Origin: Rhipidocladum racemiflorum
Taxonomy: Eukaryota; Streptophyta; Magnoliopsida; Poales; Poaceae
DNA length: 64,000 nucleotides
Reading direction: 5' to 3'
NCBI GenBank assembly: GCA_036346355.1
Contig: CM070581.1
Location: 4,216,001-4,280,000 of the forward strand
A program made the translations under genes and the position numbers. The first letter of the stretch is position 1. Each line of letters begins with the position of its first letter. Of this stretch, positions 1 through 11,417 are shown piece after piece. The notes beneath the pieces were generated by a model. It did not search any database. It was not told where the DNA came from and saw nothing but the letters and a program-made list of their open reading frames with translations.

Positions 1-1950
1 GTATTCCGGGAAAGTACAATGTACCGAGCTACGTTGAATCAAGCCAACGAAGTTGACCGCCCAACACGTGGTTGAACGATTTCTTAAGTTATTTACTTTT
101 GCCCAAGGTTGTAAGTCCTTACTTGTCATAGACCAAACCATTACATTCCACATCCCCTGGTATCCGCAGCACCATCATCCATCCATACCTTGGTATCGGT
201 CCTCGTAGGGATCGACTAACACCCATCCCAGGTAGTTAGCCCAATATCGCCTCCGGACCGCAACATTTCATAAACATTCCATATCTAAGTACATCGACAT
301 TTCATGTTTCTTTTTTAAAACGGTCTAATTAACTATAATAGAATACCTAGCCAAATAATGACAATAGTGATGTTCTAGGGTTACAAAGGATTATTCGGAT
401 TTAATATTTGTCAAGGAAGTTCCATGAGCCTTTTTGGCATTAACTAGCTATCATGTCATTCAAACATACCAACGTTGCGATATTTCAACATATAGTTCGG
501 AAATAATGCGGTAGAAAAATAATTATAAACTATTTTAAGGAATTTTAGGTTCAACATGATCAATGGAGTATGGCTTGCCTTGCGGGGCGGAGGGGTTCCC
601 TAGTTCGGTGTTGGCGTAGTCGTACTCGGCGTCACGTTGGTCCGGCTCCGATTCCAAATCTTGCTCTGCTCTGTGTCGGCTCCCGGAGTTGGTACTGCTC
701 GGTCGTCGGCTCTAGCGTAAATAAACACCATAAGATAAACAATAGCAATAAATAACACAAAAAGAAAGAAGAGAAAAGAAAAGAGAAAAACCGAGAGAGA
801 AAATAAGCCGGAAATGGGTCGAAGGGCATTTTGGGAATTTTTGGATCTTGGTTTGGCGGAACGGAGGTCATTTTTGGACTCAGTGGCTCGAAACGGTTCA
901 GAAAAGTATATTTTGGGCATTTTTGGGCTTTTGGATATTTTTGGGACATTTTTGGATGATTAAATGGATTTAAAATTCGAAAAAGAAAATGGAAAAGGGT
1001 TTTCTGTTTACTGGGCTGAGTCAAACCGGATTTTGGCCCAGGGACCAAGCGCGCGTGGGGGAGGCCACTGGGCCGGCCCAAGCCTTCGGTGGGTCTTGGA
1101 CGCGGGCCCAGTGCGATGGCAGCGTCTGCGGTGACGGTGGCCGCGAGGTCGAGGCGAGGGTGGTGGTGGCGAGTGGGGCCACGGAGGCGGTGGCCGGTTG
1201 GTGGGGCCCGGAGTCGATGACGGGGAGGCGTGGGGCGTGGCGGTGGCGGCAGGCGAGGTGGAGGGCGCCGAGCGGGGAAGACGAAGGGCTTGGCGGGTTA
1301 GGCACCTTGGTGTTGGGAGATGGGGAGGGGAGCTTACCCGATGCTAGGGCACCGCTCGGGGAGCCTAAGAGGCGGTGGGGCGGCTGGCGGCGGCGTTGGC
1401 CGGAGAGGGAGGTGGAGCTCGGGGAAGGCACAGGAGTGCACGGGAGAGAGGGAGAGCAAGGGGATTCGAGAGAGGAGAGTGCGGCGAACTCAGGGGACCA
1501 AGAATGGCGGCCGGGGAAGGGCTTAAATAGCCGGCGGGCGCGGCGAAGTCGCCGGCTTGATCATTGCCGAGGGGACTTGGGCGGAGTAGCGGCGAGGGGA
1601 CTTGACGGCTGCGCGGGGCTCGGGGCGGAGCTAGGGCGGCGAGAGGTGAAGTGCCCTACGGGCTAGGGCGGTGAGCGACGGGACGGGGCGGCGCAGGGTC
1701 ACGGGCGGAGCTGCGGGCTCTGCCATGGCAGAGGCGCAGCGAGAGGAGAAGCACAGCGCTGCGCTTGCTGGCGTGAAAGCGAGGCGGGAGGCGATCGCAT
1801 CGAGGGCGCGAAGCGAGGCGGAGGCGAGCGGGCGATGCGCGAAGCGGCTAAGGCGCAGTTAAAGAGGAAGCGCCACAGCGCCGAAACTTTCCGAAAATGG
1901 CAAAAAGCCGTAATGTAACCAATTAAATCCAAATAAATTCAAATAAAATC
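1..1950 (-). mobile_element. GC-rich LTR-like retrotransposon fragment, probably minus-strand
   Basis: No host gene is recognisable. Read on the minus strand there is a TATA-like TATTTAAG at 1529-1522 followed by a CT-rich leader and a GC-rich stretch to about 1020, then AT-rich sequence. This layout (TATA, CT-rich leader, strong change in base composition) is typical of long grass Gypsy-type LTRs. The many ORFs on both strands here are low-complexity Arg/Gly/Pro products of GC-rich DNA and look non-coding. I found no second LTR copy or target-site duplication, so the element is partial and its family is a guess. Confidence 0.35.
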
Positions 1951-3614
1951 CGAAAAATTCAGAAAAAAACATAAAATGCAAATAGAGACTAATTCAAACT
2001 CAAATTTGAAATTTGTTTTGAATTTTGTGGTTATTTCAAAGAACAAACTAGCAGCATGCATGAGTTGGCGTACATTGCAGAATAACGTACTACGTAGAGT
2101 ATTAATTTAGAGTACGCTCATACTGTATACAAGAACAAAGAAGAAGAGTGGGTTTGACGTCTTCATAAATGGGCAGCTAGCGTTTACGAACACGATCGAG
2201 TGACGCATATGAGAAAGTGTTAATTAATGTGTTCTTCACCGACTAATTCAGGCTGCAATTAACTTGGTTAGCGGTAATACGTGGTCGGTCTGCGCCGCAA
2301 GCATATGTGCTTTCACCGAAGCAAATGGCAAAATTTCATAGTAATACCGCAGTTCGTTAATACGGTAACCTGTATAGTTTATATAGAGTTGTCGTAGTGG
2401 GATTAGTCTCATATTACTTATATAAAATGAATTATAGTAGCATATAATGTACACTGAGTTCAAGTATAGTATATCTATGTTTATCTTTTTATGTAAAATG
2501 AGAATAAAAGTGTAAGAAAGATGCTACGTATATGTGAATCCGTTCTATAGATGAACTGAACATTGAGCAAATTTTAGACTAGATGCTTCGTTTTAATTAA
2601 TTCCAATGGTTTCCGGCTTATCATTATCTAGCCAAAGGGCCGGAGCTACGCAGTGGTGTAGAGCTAATCATGCACCCTTTTTTCATGCACCAAATTTTAT
2701 TAATTCGTCTAGTCTCACCCCCCCGGTCCAAGTTCTTATCATCTAGTCTGATTTCTTATCGCTAAACTCTGTCCTTAATGTTTTTCAAAGTACAACCGGT
2801 ACCCGCTAATAGGGGTGCTTAGTCGGCATTGCGAAGAAACCAATAAAACATTCCACGGATTATCTGGTAAACATCACTGCCTAAGTTGTTATCTGGACTA
2901 GTACCAGCCAGTAGATAAGCCTATGTACTCCGATTATACTTCACCATGCGACTTTCCCTAACTAACAGAGGGAAATTAAGCCAATGAGTGGCTGTGTTTA
3001 TCTGTCAGGATAATGATATGCACAGCGCATTAGAACAAAGGCAAACACACAAGTCAATATCGACCTCCCGTTCGTCCTAAAAAAATGTCGACACCACTGT
3101 CAATGCCTCTCTCCATGGCTCCAAAGCGACAGAATTAAAGAAGAGAGAAAGGAGGAGCGAAAAGAGACGGAGTCCACACTGGAAGCCTTCTTTTCCAGTC
3201 TCCAGCTTACTTTTTTTTTAAAATATAGATTTTTCTCAAATAAATTTATAAAAATGGCACCCTCTTCTTCCACATAGCACTCTCCCGTAGTGCGACAAGT
3301 TTTTCCGATAAGTTTCTTTTCCTCATCAATTAATCGCTTTGATTAGTCACTTAGTTAACCACTTTAATTTTTAATTATTTAATTAAGTCACTAATTAAAC
3401 ATGCACATACCTACTGAGCTAGGCTTGCTCAGTAGGTCTCTGCTGCCGAGCTCATGCAATGCAGCAGGTGACCTGCCAAGTCCACAACTACCGCTACCAA
3501 AACACGAGAGCGCGGCAAGTGACATGTGTTGTCTGCCACATCTTCCACGGTCGAGGATCATTTTTACACATTTATTCGAAAGGGTGACTAGATTTGTAAA
3601 AACAAACTTCTGAG
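1951..3614. other. Intergenic, nothing recognised
   Basis: AT-rich sequence with only short unrelated ORFs on both strands. I see no conserved protein, no paired terminal repeat and no LTR match to other parts of the window. Confidence 0.4.
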
Positions 3615-3717
3615 TAGGGATGAAAACGGTTAGTAAATGGTTATTCCGTTTTCGTATCGGTATTTTTTATTTTTTTCGCAAACGATTAGAAATTTTTTTG
3701 CTCAGTTTTTAACCCTA
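3615..3717. mobile_element. Short hAT-type MITE with 8-bp target duplication
   Basis: The 103-bp interval starts TAGGGATGAAAACGG and ends with an imperfect inverse (CAGTTTTTAACCCTA). The flanking octamers CTTCTGAG (3607-3614) and CTTCCGAG (3718-3725) match at 7 of 8 positions, which is the 8-bp duplication length of hAT elements. The same terminal motif recurs at the 1-kb element at 35027-36029, which supports the family call. The interior is AT-rich and non-coding. Confidence 0.55.
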
Positions 3718-3725
3718 CTTCCGAG

Positions 3726-4945
3726 GAAAAAAAAAACAAAAAATTCTCCACACTCCACGCTCAAAACCGAACCATGTCAAATCCATGTGCGGCACATGGA
3801 ATCACTCCACGGGCCCAGCCCGACGGTGCTTCGCCCTTGACGACTCGATCGAGGCGATTGTGAGAGCCATCTCTCCGTTTCGGTGCAGAATCAGAGCATT
3901 CGGTGAGATAAGCCATCATGCTCTCTTGAAAAAAAAAAAGCAAAGCATGGAACTTCACTTCAAACGGTGAGATGACCCCCCTGGATCTAAAGCAGGAGCA
4001 TCCTTTGCGCAAAAATGGCAATCACCTCACCAATCGGAAGGGGTACACCATGTAAAACACTGTGCATATCTAGCTTCGTGTGCAATACTTTTTTACAAAT
4101 TTATCCTCTTAATGTATTTTTTGTGTGTGCAAAACTAGTTCTCTCTTCCATCATAGAAAATGTGACAGACGACATGTGCCCCCTATCACGTCTGGAAAAT
4201 AGAAAAAAAGACCATACCAATCAAAAACGTAGAAAAACAAACTACCACGCCAAAGAAGGGCGAAGGGCATCTTCACGCTACCCCCAACGAGACAGTTCGG
4301 GAGCACACTGTTATTCGAGTGAATAGTCAACACTCACAGTGCCTACCACGCCCAATCGCGCATGTGGCCGCGCGGCATACTTCCTCCTTGCTCATTGGGT
4401 GTTGCAATCTGTCACACCTTTCACGGCAGAGAAAAATATTATTTTTATAAAAAATGGTATGAGAAGACTTAATTTGCACTGTAATGTATATTATATATAA
4501 AGACTAGATATGCACAGTAATCCACCGTGCAGAGCATCAAGAGAGCAGTGTGTATCGATCGTCGCTAACAAAAAAAGAGAAAAGGTAATCATCAACCAAA
4601 TTGTGTTGGAGAGCAATACGAAGAATAGCCACTCAAATTTGAGCCGAAACTTGGATGGTAGAGATGTGCATGTACGTTACCACCAACTGAGCCTAGTTCA
4701 ATTCTAACGAAATTTGCACAAAACAATGACGTACATATTGTCATGCACACATGAATTGTATGTATATCCGAATTCTTTTTTCTGATGTACAATTCAGCAG
4801 GCTTATTCATCGCCTGTAGTTCGTATACATGGTAGACTGAGACTCCGTATGAACGTTAGCTACTTCCTTCCATTTGCGGACGTCGAGTACCAAAGAGCTG
4901 AAGCGATGAAGTAAAGACCCGCATGGGGCCAGCCGCAACCATTTG
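3726..4945. other. Intergenic, nothing recognised
   Basis: Mostly AT-rich with short ORFs only. No protein family, terminal inverted repeat or tandem array could be supported. Confidence 0.4.
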
Positions 4946-6600
4946 TTAAGTATGCTGACCAGGATATGATTCTTTAGGATTTAAAAATGTGCGAGGGAAA
5001 AATCCTGATAAGATTAGCATTTCTATTTTTTTTTCTAACTTGGATTCGTACTTGCTTTGATGGCGGAGAAAATTTGACAACGAAAGAAATTTCAGCGCGT
5101 GGCATGTGTGATGAAGGATGTCCTTATTCAGCAAGATTTAATCGCTCCTTTTGAAAAGGATAAACTGGAAAATATATTGAAAAATGAAAGGTGATAGAGC
5201 GGAAGACTATCAATATAATACATATATGTCTCTGCGATGAAGTAATTATGGAAGTACTTGAAAGGATTGTATATAGCAAAGTCACTAACAAACCGATAGA
5301 CGCTAAAGCGTCAACCATACAGGTTGCGCATGAAGGAAGATACATGGTTCATTGACCATCTCAATATTTTCAACAAGCTTATCATATATATGACTAGTAT
5401 GTTTGAGAAATTTGAGAAAAACGATAAAGTCATTGTAGTGGCATCATCTCTGCCACCATTATAGGAGTAATTGGTGATGGATATTTTCGTCGAAAAAGGC
5501 ACTCTCAATTTCAACAAGATAGTTGTATATATATTGGAAGCGGGGTCCTTGAACAAGTGATCGGATTTTTTATCATCGGGTAATGAAATATTAGATGCCG
5601 TATGTATTGCAAGAAAAAACAAGAGTTATTGGAAGAACAAGGGCAAAAGCAAATGCACACGTGTATACTATGCATGTGACGAGGAAAGCTATATGATAAA
5701 GGACTATCCGAGTTTGAAGCAAATGAATTGTGCATGCTTAATGGCGGTAGTAAAAGTTACTTCGGGCATGCTTGTCGTCAATCAATCATGTACTTCTCAT
5801 GGATGGATATTAGATTTTGCTTCCATATATGTTCTACGAGATATATATTTAACGAATAATCTCTACGTCCAGTATATGAAACTGTTCACATGGATGATTT
5901 CAATACTATGTAATTAATAAGGTAAGAACAATTACATTGGAGATGTATGATGGAGCACACCGTATATTAACGAAAGTTTGGTATGTTCCCATCTTAAAGA
6001 AGAATCTAAAATCTGTGAGTTCATTTGAACTCGAAAGTTGTGAGGTAATACTTCGAGGGTGGAGTAATCATGAAAAGTATTTGGAGCGAGTTCTTGGAAG
6101 GGGACAGTGACTTCAACAGATAAGAGTCAAGATAAAAATTCTTAAGTATGGTGACTCATATATAGTTTTTTAGGATTTGAAAAGGTGTGCTAAATGAATC
6201 CTAATATGATTAGTATTCTTATTTTTTTCATAGTAGAATTCCTACTTGACTTGGATGATGACTAAGGGAATATATAAACACATGGGATAGTCATGGAGAA
6301 CCCAAGCAACCAAAGTCATAAACCAACTCATCAAAAGCAAGAGATACACGAGAGGATTAGATGCTAAATTATTCTTTAGCATTAGATTCTTCTATAGGAC
6401 AAGTATCCAAATATTTTAAAAGGCTCGAGAGGTTGCAAGAAAGTAACAATCCCTTGCACTCCTTTCTCGTCGGGGCTCTACGATATTATCTTTTTTTTTC
6501 TTGAGACTGTGCACACTTGTATCGTATCTCGCAAAACTTCGATCCGATATAGGGCTGCAGCATATAAGAAGGGGTATCAAAGTGTAACGTCATTTGTTTT
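4946..6600 (+). mobile_element. Decayed Copia remnant: LTR pieces, gag and protease
   Basis: A stretch at 4946-5065 is repeated with many substitutions at 6143-6260, which fits two LTR remnants in direct orientation. Between them, 5280-5460 reads as a Copia (UBN2-type) gag segment with in-frame stops, 5650-5720 as a zinc-knuckle-like stretch in which expected Cys codons are Tyr codons, and 5790-5850 as the protease region beginning WILD. From 5925 to 6110 a frame resembles the Copia stretch between protease and integrase. No integrase or RT is present. A PBS-like GGGTATCAAAGTG lies near 6570, after the right LTR piece, which is the wrong place for a simple LTR-internal-LTR element. Confidence 0.55.
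5280..6110 (+). pseudogene. Copia gag-protease pseudogene
   Basis: Conceptual translation in shifting frames gives gag motifs (acidic helix with MKEDT, DHLNIF and an ASSLPP motif), a Lys-rich linker, a zinc-knuckle relic and a protease-like WILD followed by a degenerate active-site region. A stop interrupts gag near 5462 and the frame changes at least twice. Cys-to-Tyr changes in the knuckle fit TG-to-TA transitions typical of long-silenced methylated repeats. It cannot encode a working polyprotein. Confidence 0.5.
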
Positions 6601-7050
6601 AGATTCACGTCCCGCTCTAACCATACTGACGCAAAATTTCTTAAATAATACATTTTAAAATAAAGTTACAGAAAAAACATAAAAAAATTTTTACATAGAT
6701 ATACCTCTATATAATTATTTTTCGATGGTTTTTTCTGTAATTTTATTTATCTGACCGACACAACAGGATTTGACTGAGCACGGCTGCAGAAGTAACAGAA
6801 TGTTTCGCAAATTTCCATAGGATGTGTTAAGATATAACTAAATTCTATGGTATGCGAGCGAATCTCGAATTTACATATACGATGTCTTAGTTATAAATAT
6901 AGTTCCTACTCTACCGGAAAGATGACAATGAGCGAAGAGTTAAGATCCACTGTATACTGCGTCCATCTGTTCTGTTATTGTTTCTTTAAGTATTGTTAAT
7001 GTTGGGTGATTAGCGTTGGGTTTTCTTCATCGGCGATTATTGATTATATT
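6601..7050. other. Intergenic flank of Copia insertion, no gene seen
   Basis: AT-rich sequence without coding potential. It ends in ATATT (7046-7050), the left target-site duplication of the adjoining Copia element. Confidence 0.5.
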
Positions 7051-7233
7051 TGTTTAAGGACTATTAGCACAGAGATTATTAACACAAGAGAGAGTTTCTA
7101 TTCATTTGATCTGTGTACATTACAAGGAGGGCAAAAGCCTCTTTATATACACTGCCAAAAGGTGCTCTGAAAAGACACTAGTTACAAAGTGTTTAACTGC
7201 CACTAATTTGCCCACATGTAAAATTCTTTAACA
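7051..7233 (-). repeat. 3' LTR of gag-less Copia element
   Basis: 183 bp, matching 10956-11138 over its full length with no indel seen. The purine tract at 7234-7242 (minus strand) abuts it, identifying it as the 3' LTR. Confidence 0.93.
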
Positions 7234-7444
7234 CTCCCCCTTGGGCAAATTATTAATACATGCATGTCTTAAAAACTCCTTCCGAAAAACCCTATGGGAA
7301 AAAATGGATGAAGAAAAATAACATTAGCATATATAAGCTTGTATTTTTATATTGCCTCATTAAAAACCTTTATATAAGAAAACTTATATAAGGAAAAGAG
7401 TACAATATATATGATCCTTGAGATCATGTTAAACAGGTTATTGT

Positions 7445-10400
7445 TCAGTGGTTTACTCCCCCTGAACTTTGCAACTCACAAAGTCTCCTCATACCAATCT
7501 TATAAACATATTTCTGGAATAAGGATTTTGGTAAGGATTTAGTAAATAAATCCGCCAAATTGTCACAAGACTTTGTTTGCAAAATTTCTATCTCACCATT
7601 TTTCTGTAGTTCATGAGGATAGAATAATTTAGGAGCAATATGTTTTGTTATATTGCTCTTAATATAACCTGTTTGCATTTGAGTAATAAAAGCAGCATTA
7701 TCTTCATAGATAATGGTAAAGGATTCTATTGCATTAATACCACATGATTTTTGTATGTGATTAATCATTCTACGAAGCCATGCACACTCACATGATGCTT
7801 CATATAATGCAATTATTTTAAAATGATTAGTGGAAGTGGAAGTGGCCACTAAAGTCTATTTGCTAGACTTCCATGAAAATACCGTACCACCATAAAGAAA
7901 TACGAACCCAGTTTGAGACTTGGCATTATGGGGATCAGATAGATAACCAGCATCAGTATATCCTATCAAGGTCATATCTTGATTTTTCTTATAAAATAAT
8001 CCAAGATCCGATGTTCCTTGGAGATATCTGAATATATTTTTAATGCCATTCCAATGTCTCTTTATTGGGGCAGCACTAAATCTAGCCAATAAATTGACTG
8101 CGAATGCAATATCTGGCCTAGTGCAGTTTGCCAAATACATTAATGCTCCAATAGCACTAAGATATGGGACTTCAGACCCTAGCATATCTTCATTCTCACT
8201 CCTTGGTCTGAATAGGTCTTTATCCCGATCAAGAGATCTCACAACCATAGGAGTTTTATATGGATATGCTTTATCCATGTTGAACTTTTTCAATATCTTT
8301 TGGATATATGCAGACTGGTACACTAATATTCCATCATGAATATGCTCAAGTTGTAAACCCAACCAAAATTTGGTTTTACCCATATCCTTCATTTCAAACT
8401 CCGTCACAAAGTGTTTACTTGCTTCCTTAATATCCTCTGTGGTTCCGATGATATTCAAATCATCAACATATACTGAGATTATACAAAATTCATTTTGGAA
8501 TTTCTTTATGAACACACAAGGACAATTATCATTATTTGAGTATCCTTTCTTCAAAAAAACTCACTTAGTCGGTTGTACCACATTCTTCCCGACTGTTTTA
8601 ATCCATATAGTGACTTTCTTAATTTGACACTACACATATTGCGATTTGCACTTTGATTCGGAAGTTTAATCCCTTCAGGGACATTCATGTATATGTCCGA
8701 ATCAAGTGACCCATATAGATATGCGGTCACAACATCCATTAACTGCATAGTTAAATTCATATTAACTGCCAATGAGATTAAATATCGAAATGTAATTCCA
8801 CTCATTACAGGAGAGTATGTTTCATCATAATCGATGCCGGGTCTTTGTGTAAACCCTTGTGCTACAAGTCTCGCTTTATATCTCACCACCTGATTATATT
8901 CATTTCTTTTCCGAATGAATACCCATTTATTTCCAACTGGAAATTTTTTAGGAGTTGGTACAACAGGACCAAACACTTCTCTCTTATTAAGCGAGTGTAA
9001 CTCTGCCTCAATTGCTTCCTTCTATTTGACCCAATCTGAGCGCTTCATGCACTCTGCTATGGACTTAGGTTCTGGATCCAATTAAAAGGATTCAGCAATC
9101 TTTGTGGCAAAAAAAATGTCGACAATAGTAGTATCTCTTTTATACAATTCTCCTGAATTGACATAGTTTATGGAAATTTCCTCATTTATTCCTTTCAACT
9201 CATCGTGATTTCCTTCAACGACTGAGTTTGATGGTTTCGATGTCCCAGCATCTGAATATGTGCGCACTTCTTTCCTGGGATTACCATTACCAAGATGGTC
9301 ACCATTTTTCTTATTTTTATTTACTGATTGAGACAATATACCTTTATCGGTCTTGTGTTTCTGCGGACGTCTCCGCGAAACTAAGTCCTGTGCAACCGGA
9401 GTTCTCCCCCTTTTCCTTTCATTATGGGAAGGAGTGGTTTTCTGAGGTACCTCTACTCTCTCCGGTGCATTAACAGCAGGTATATGAGATTTAGTAACTC
9501 CCTTATAATCAGTAAATGCATATGGCAGTTCATTTGCAATCCTTTGCAAATTTATAATTCTCTGAACTTCTAGTTCAGATTCATTAGTACGTGGATCTAA
9601 GGACTGAATACCATTGGCATCCCAATTTATTTCACGGCATTCATTGTGGTGTGTATCTCCCCCTAATGCCGGGAAACTGTCCTCATCAAAAATACAATCA
9701 GCGTACCGAGCCGTAAACAGATCCCCTGTAAATGGCTCAAGGTATTTTATTATTGATGGAGATTTACACCCCACATAGATCCCCATTTTTCTATGGGGAC
9801 CCATTTCCGGTGCATATACGGTGGTGAAATTGGTACATATACGGTGCAACCAAATTTTCGTAGATGGGAAATATTTGGTTCATTTCCACTTACTAATTGC
9901 ATTGGGGAAACAATTTGTTGGAAGCCTACAATTTTGCAAAAGAGGTCTAGCAATAAGTTTAATCCTTTTGATTAAAGATTCTGCTAACCCATTCTGTGTG
10001 TGAACATATGGTACAGAATGTTCTACATTAATGCCCAAAGCAATACAATAATCGTTAAATGCCCGTGAAGAAAATTCAGCGGCATTATCCAAACGAATTG
10101 TCTTTATCCCGTTATCAGTAAAATTGGCTCTTAATTTTATAATTTGGGCCATTAATTTTGCAAATGCATGGTTCCTTGTGGATAATAAACTTACATGAGA
10201 CCATTTTGTAGATGCATCACATAATACCATGAAGTATCTAAATGGCCCTGATAAAGGCTGAATAGGACCACAGATATCACCTTGAATTCTTTTCAAGAAA
10301 TTCAGTGATTCATCTTTAACTTTAAGATATGATGGTCGTATAATTAATTTTCCTTTAGCACAAGCTGTGCAAACAAAATCTCCAGACTTTGGAAATTTGG

Positions 10401-10917
10401 AATTCTTAATATTATGACCAGCAGAATGATTTGCAATTTTTCGTATCATACCCAAACCCTGATGACCTAGACGATCATGCCCGATCTTAAAATAATCTAG
10501 GTCTTTAAATATTGTTTTCATCGCAATATGAGGCTCATGTCTTATGTATGTGTAGTACAATCCAGATGAGAAAGAAGAAGTTTTTCAACCACTTGTTTTT
10601 CATATCCGTTGTATTTTGTTAAGAGCAAGGTTTCATCACCGTTGTCACTATAAGTCTTCACATGGAAACCATTCATACGGATATCTTTAAAACTTATTAG
10701 AGTACGCTTTGAATCAGGATATAAAAGAGCATCCTTGATTGTAATAATTGTACCCATAGGGAGAATTATTGTGGCTTTACCAGAACCAACAATCAAAGCA
10801 TCGCTTCCAGCGATTGTCGATATTTCCTTTCTTTTTTGTAAGATTATAGAAATATTTTGTCTCCCTTAATATTGTATTAGTGGTGCAACTATCCACAGGA
10901 CAAATTTCTTCCTCCAT
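7445..10917 (-). pseudogene. Copia pol pseudogene (protease, integrase, RT, RNase H)
   Basis: The minus-strand reading starts at ATG 10917-10915 with a degenerate protease region (VDSC in place of the usual DSG). A frameshift follows near 10840 and another near 10555. Segment 10560-9880 has the His/Cys zinc motif and the integrase core (GDICG, RLDNAAEF, NGLAES carrying the D, D and E residues). 9849-9082 is the variable integrase C-terminal part. 8976-8551 and 8554-7856 hold reverse transcriptase (KARLVAQGF, SLYGLKQSG and the catalytic YVDD). 7849-7445 is the RNase H end (YEDNAAF, KHIAPK). Stops and frameshifts separate each block, so no complete enzyme is encoded. Confidence 0.88.
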
Positions 10918-10955
10918 CTGATCGCTCCTCAAAATTCCAAAGCGTGCTGATAACG

Positions 10956-11138
10956 TGTTTAAGGACTATTAGCACAGAGATGAATAACACAAGAGAGAGT
11001 TTCTATTCATTTGATCTGCGTACATTACAAGGAGGGCAAAAACCTCTTTGTATACACTGCCAAAAGGTGCTCTGAAAAGACACCAGGTACTAAGTGTTTA
11101 ACTGCCACTAATTTGCCCACATGTAAAATTCTTTAACA
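10956..11138 (-). repeat. 5' LTR of gag-less Copia element
   Basis: 183 bp, the 5' LTR because the element runs on the minus strand. It ends next to the duplicated ATATT at 11139-11143 and lies about 280 bp upstream of the kinase start codon. It differs from its partner at 7051-7233 at about eight positions by eye. Confidence 0.93.
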
Positions 11139-11276
11139 ATATTAAACAGCCCGGTCCGGTGGCCTACCATGCCAGGCTGACACACAAGTGGGCGTTGCAA
11201 ATGGGTTGGTTCGTTGAGACAGAGATCCAGGTCAGATCGGATCCGATCGTTCACGCGTGCCGACTGCCGAGGGAAA

Positions 11277-11284
11277 TATTAAAA
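11277..11284 (+). promoter_or_regulatory. Possible TATA element of kinase gene
   Basis: TATTAAAA lies 134 bp upstream of the kinase ATG and about 135 bp downstream of the Copia target-site duplication, followed by a GA-rich leader. It is the best TATA-like match in the short space between the retroelement and the gene. The true transcription start is not visible. Confidence 0.3.
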
Positions 11285-11417
11285 TCCCCTGAATAGTAGG
11301 ACTCCAGAAAGGCCACAGAAACACACGAAGCATAGGCTGCATAGCCACGGAGAGAGAGAGGGGGGGAGGAGGCTGAGCCCTCTCTCAGATTCGGACACGC
11401 GATTTCCGAGGTGGGAG

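Larger units (their letters stand above)
7051..11138 (-). mobile_element. Complete but gag-less Ty1/Copia element
   Basis: Two 183-bp direct repeats (7051-7233 and 10956-11138), each starting TG and ending CA, flank pol-like sequence on the minus strand. The 5-bp target duplication ATATT is exact (7046-7050 and 11139-11143). Next to the 5' LTR on the minus strand lies CGTTATCAGCACGCT, a primer site resembling those of plant Copia elements that pair with an internal tRNA-Met segment. The polypurine tract AAGGGGGAG adjoins the 3' LTR at 7234-7242. Domain order on the minus strand is protease remnant, integrase, reverse transcriptase, RNase H, as in Copia. Only about 38 bp separate the 5' LTR from the first ATG, so gag is absent. 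Eight differences between LTRs (by eye) indicate a moderately old insertion. Confidence 0.93.

Noticed and set aside
989..1666. 225-aa plus-strand Gly/Arg/Glu-rich ORF
   Set aside because: It is low-complexity translation of an LTR-like GC-rich block; other frames are equally open.
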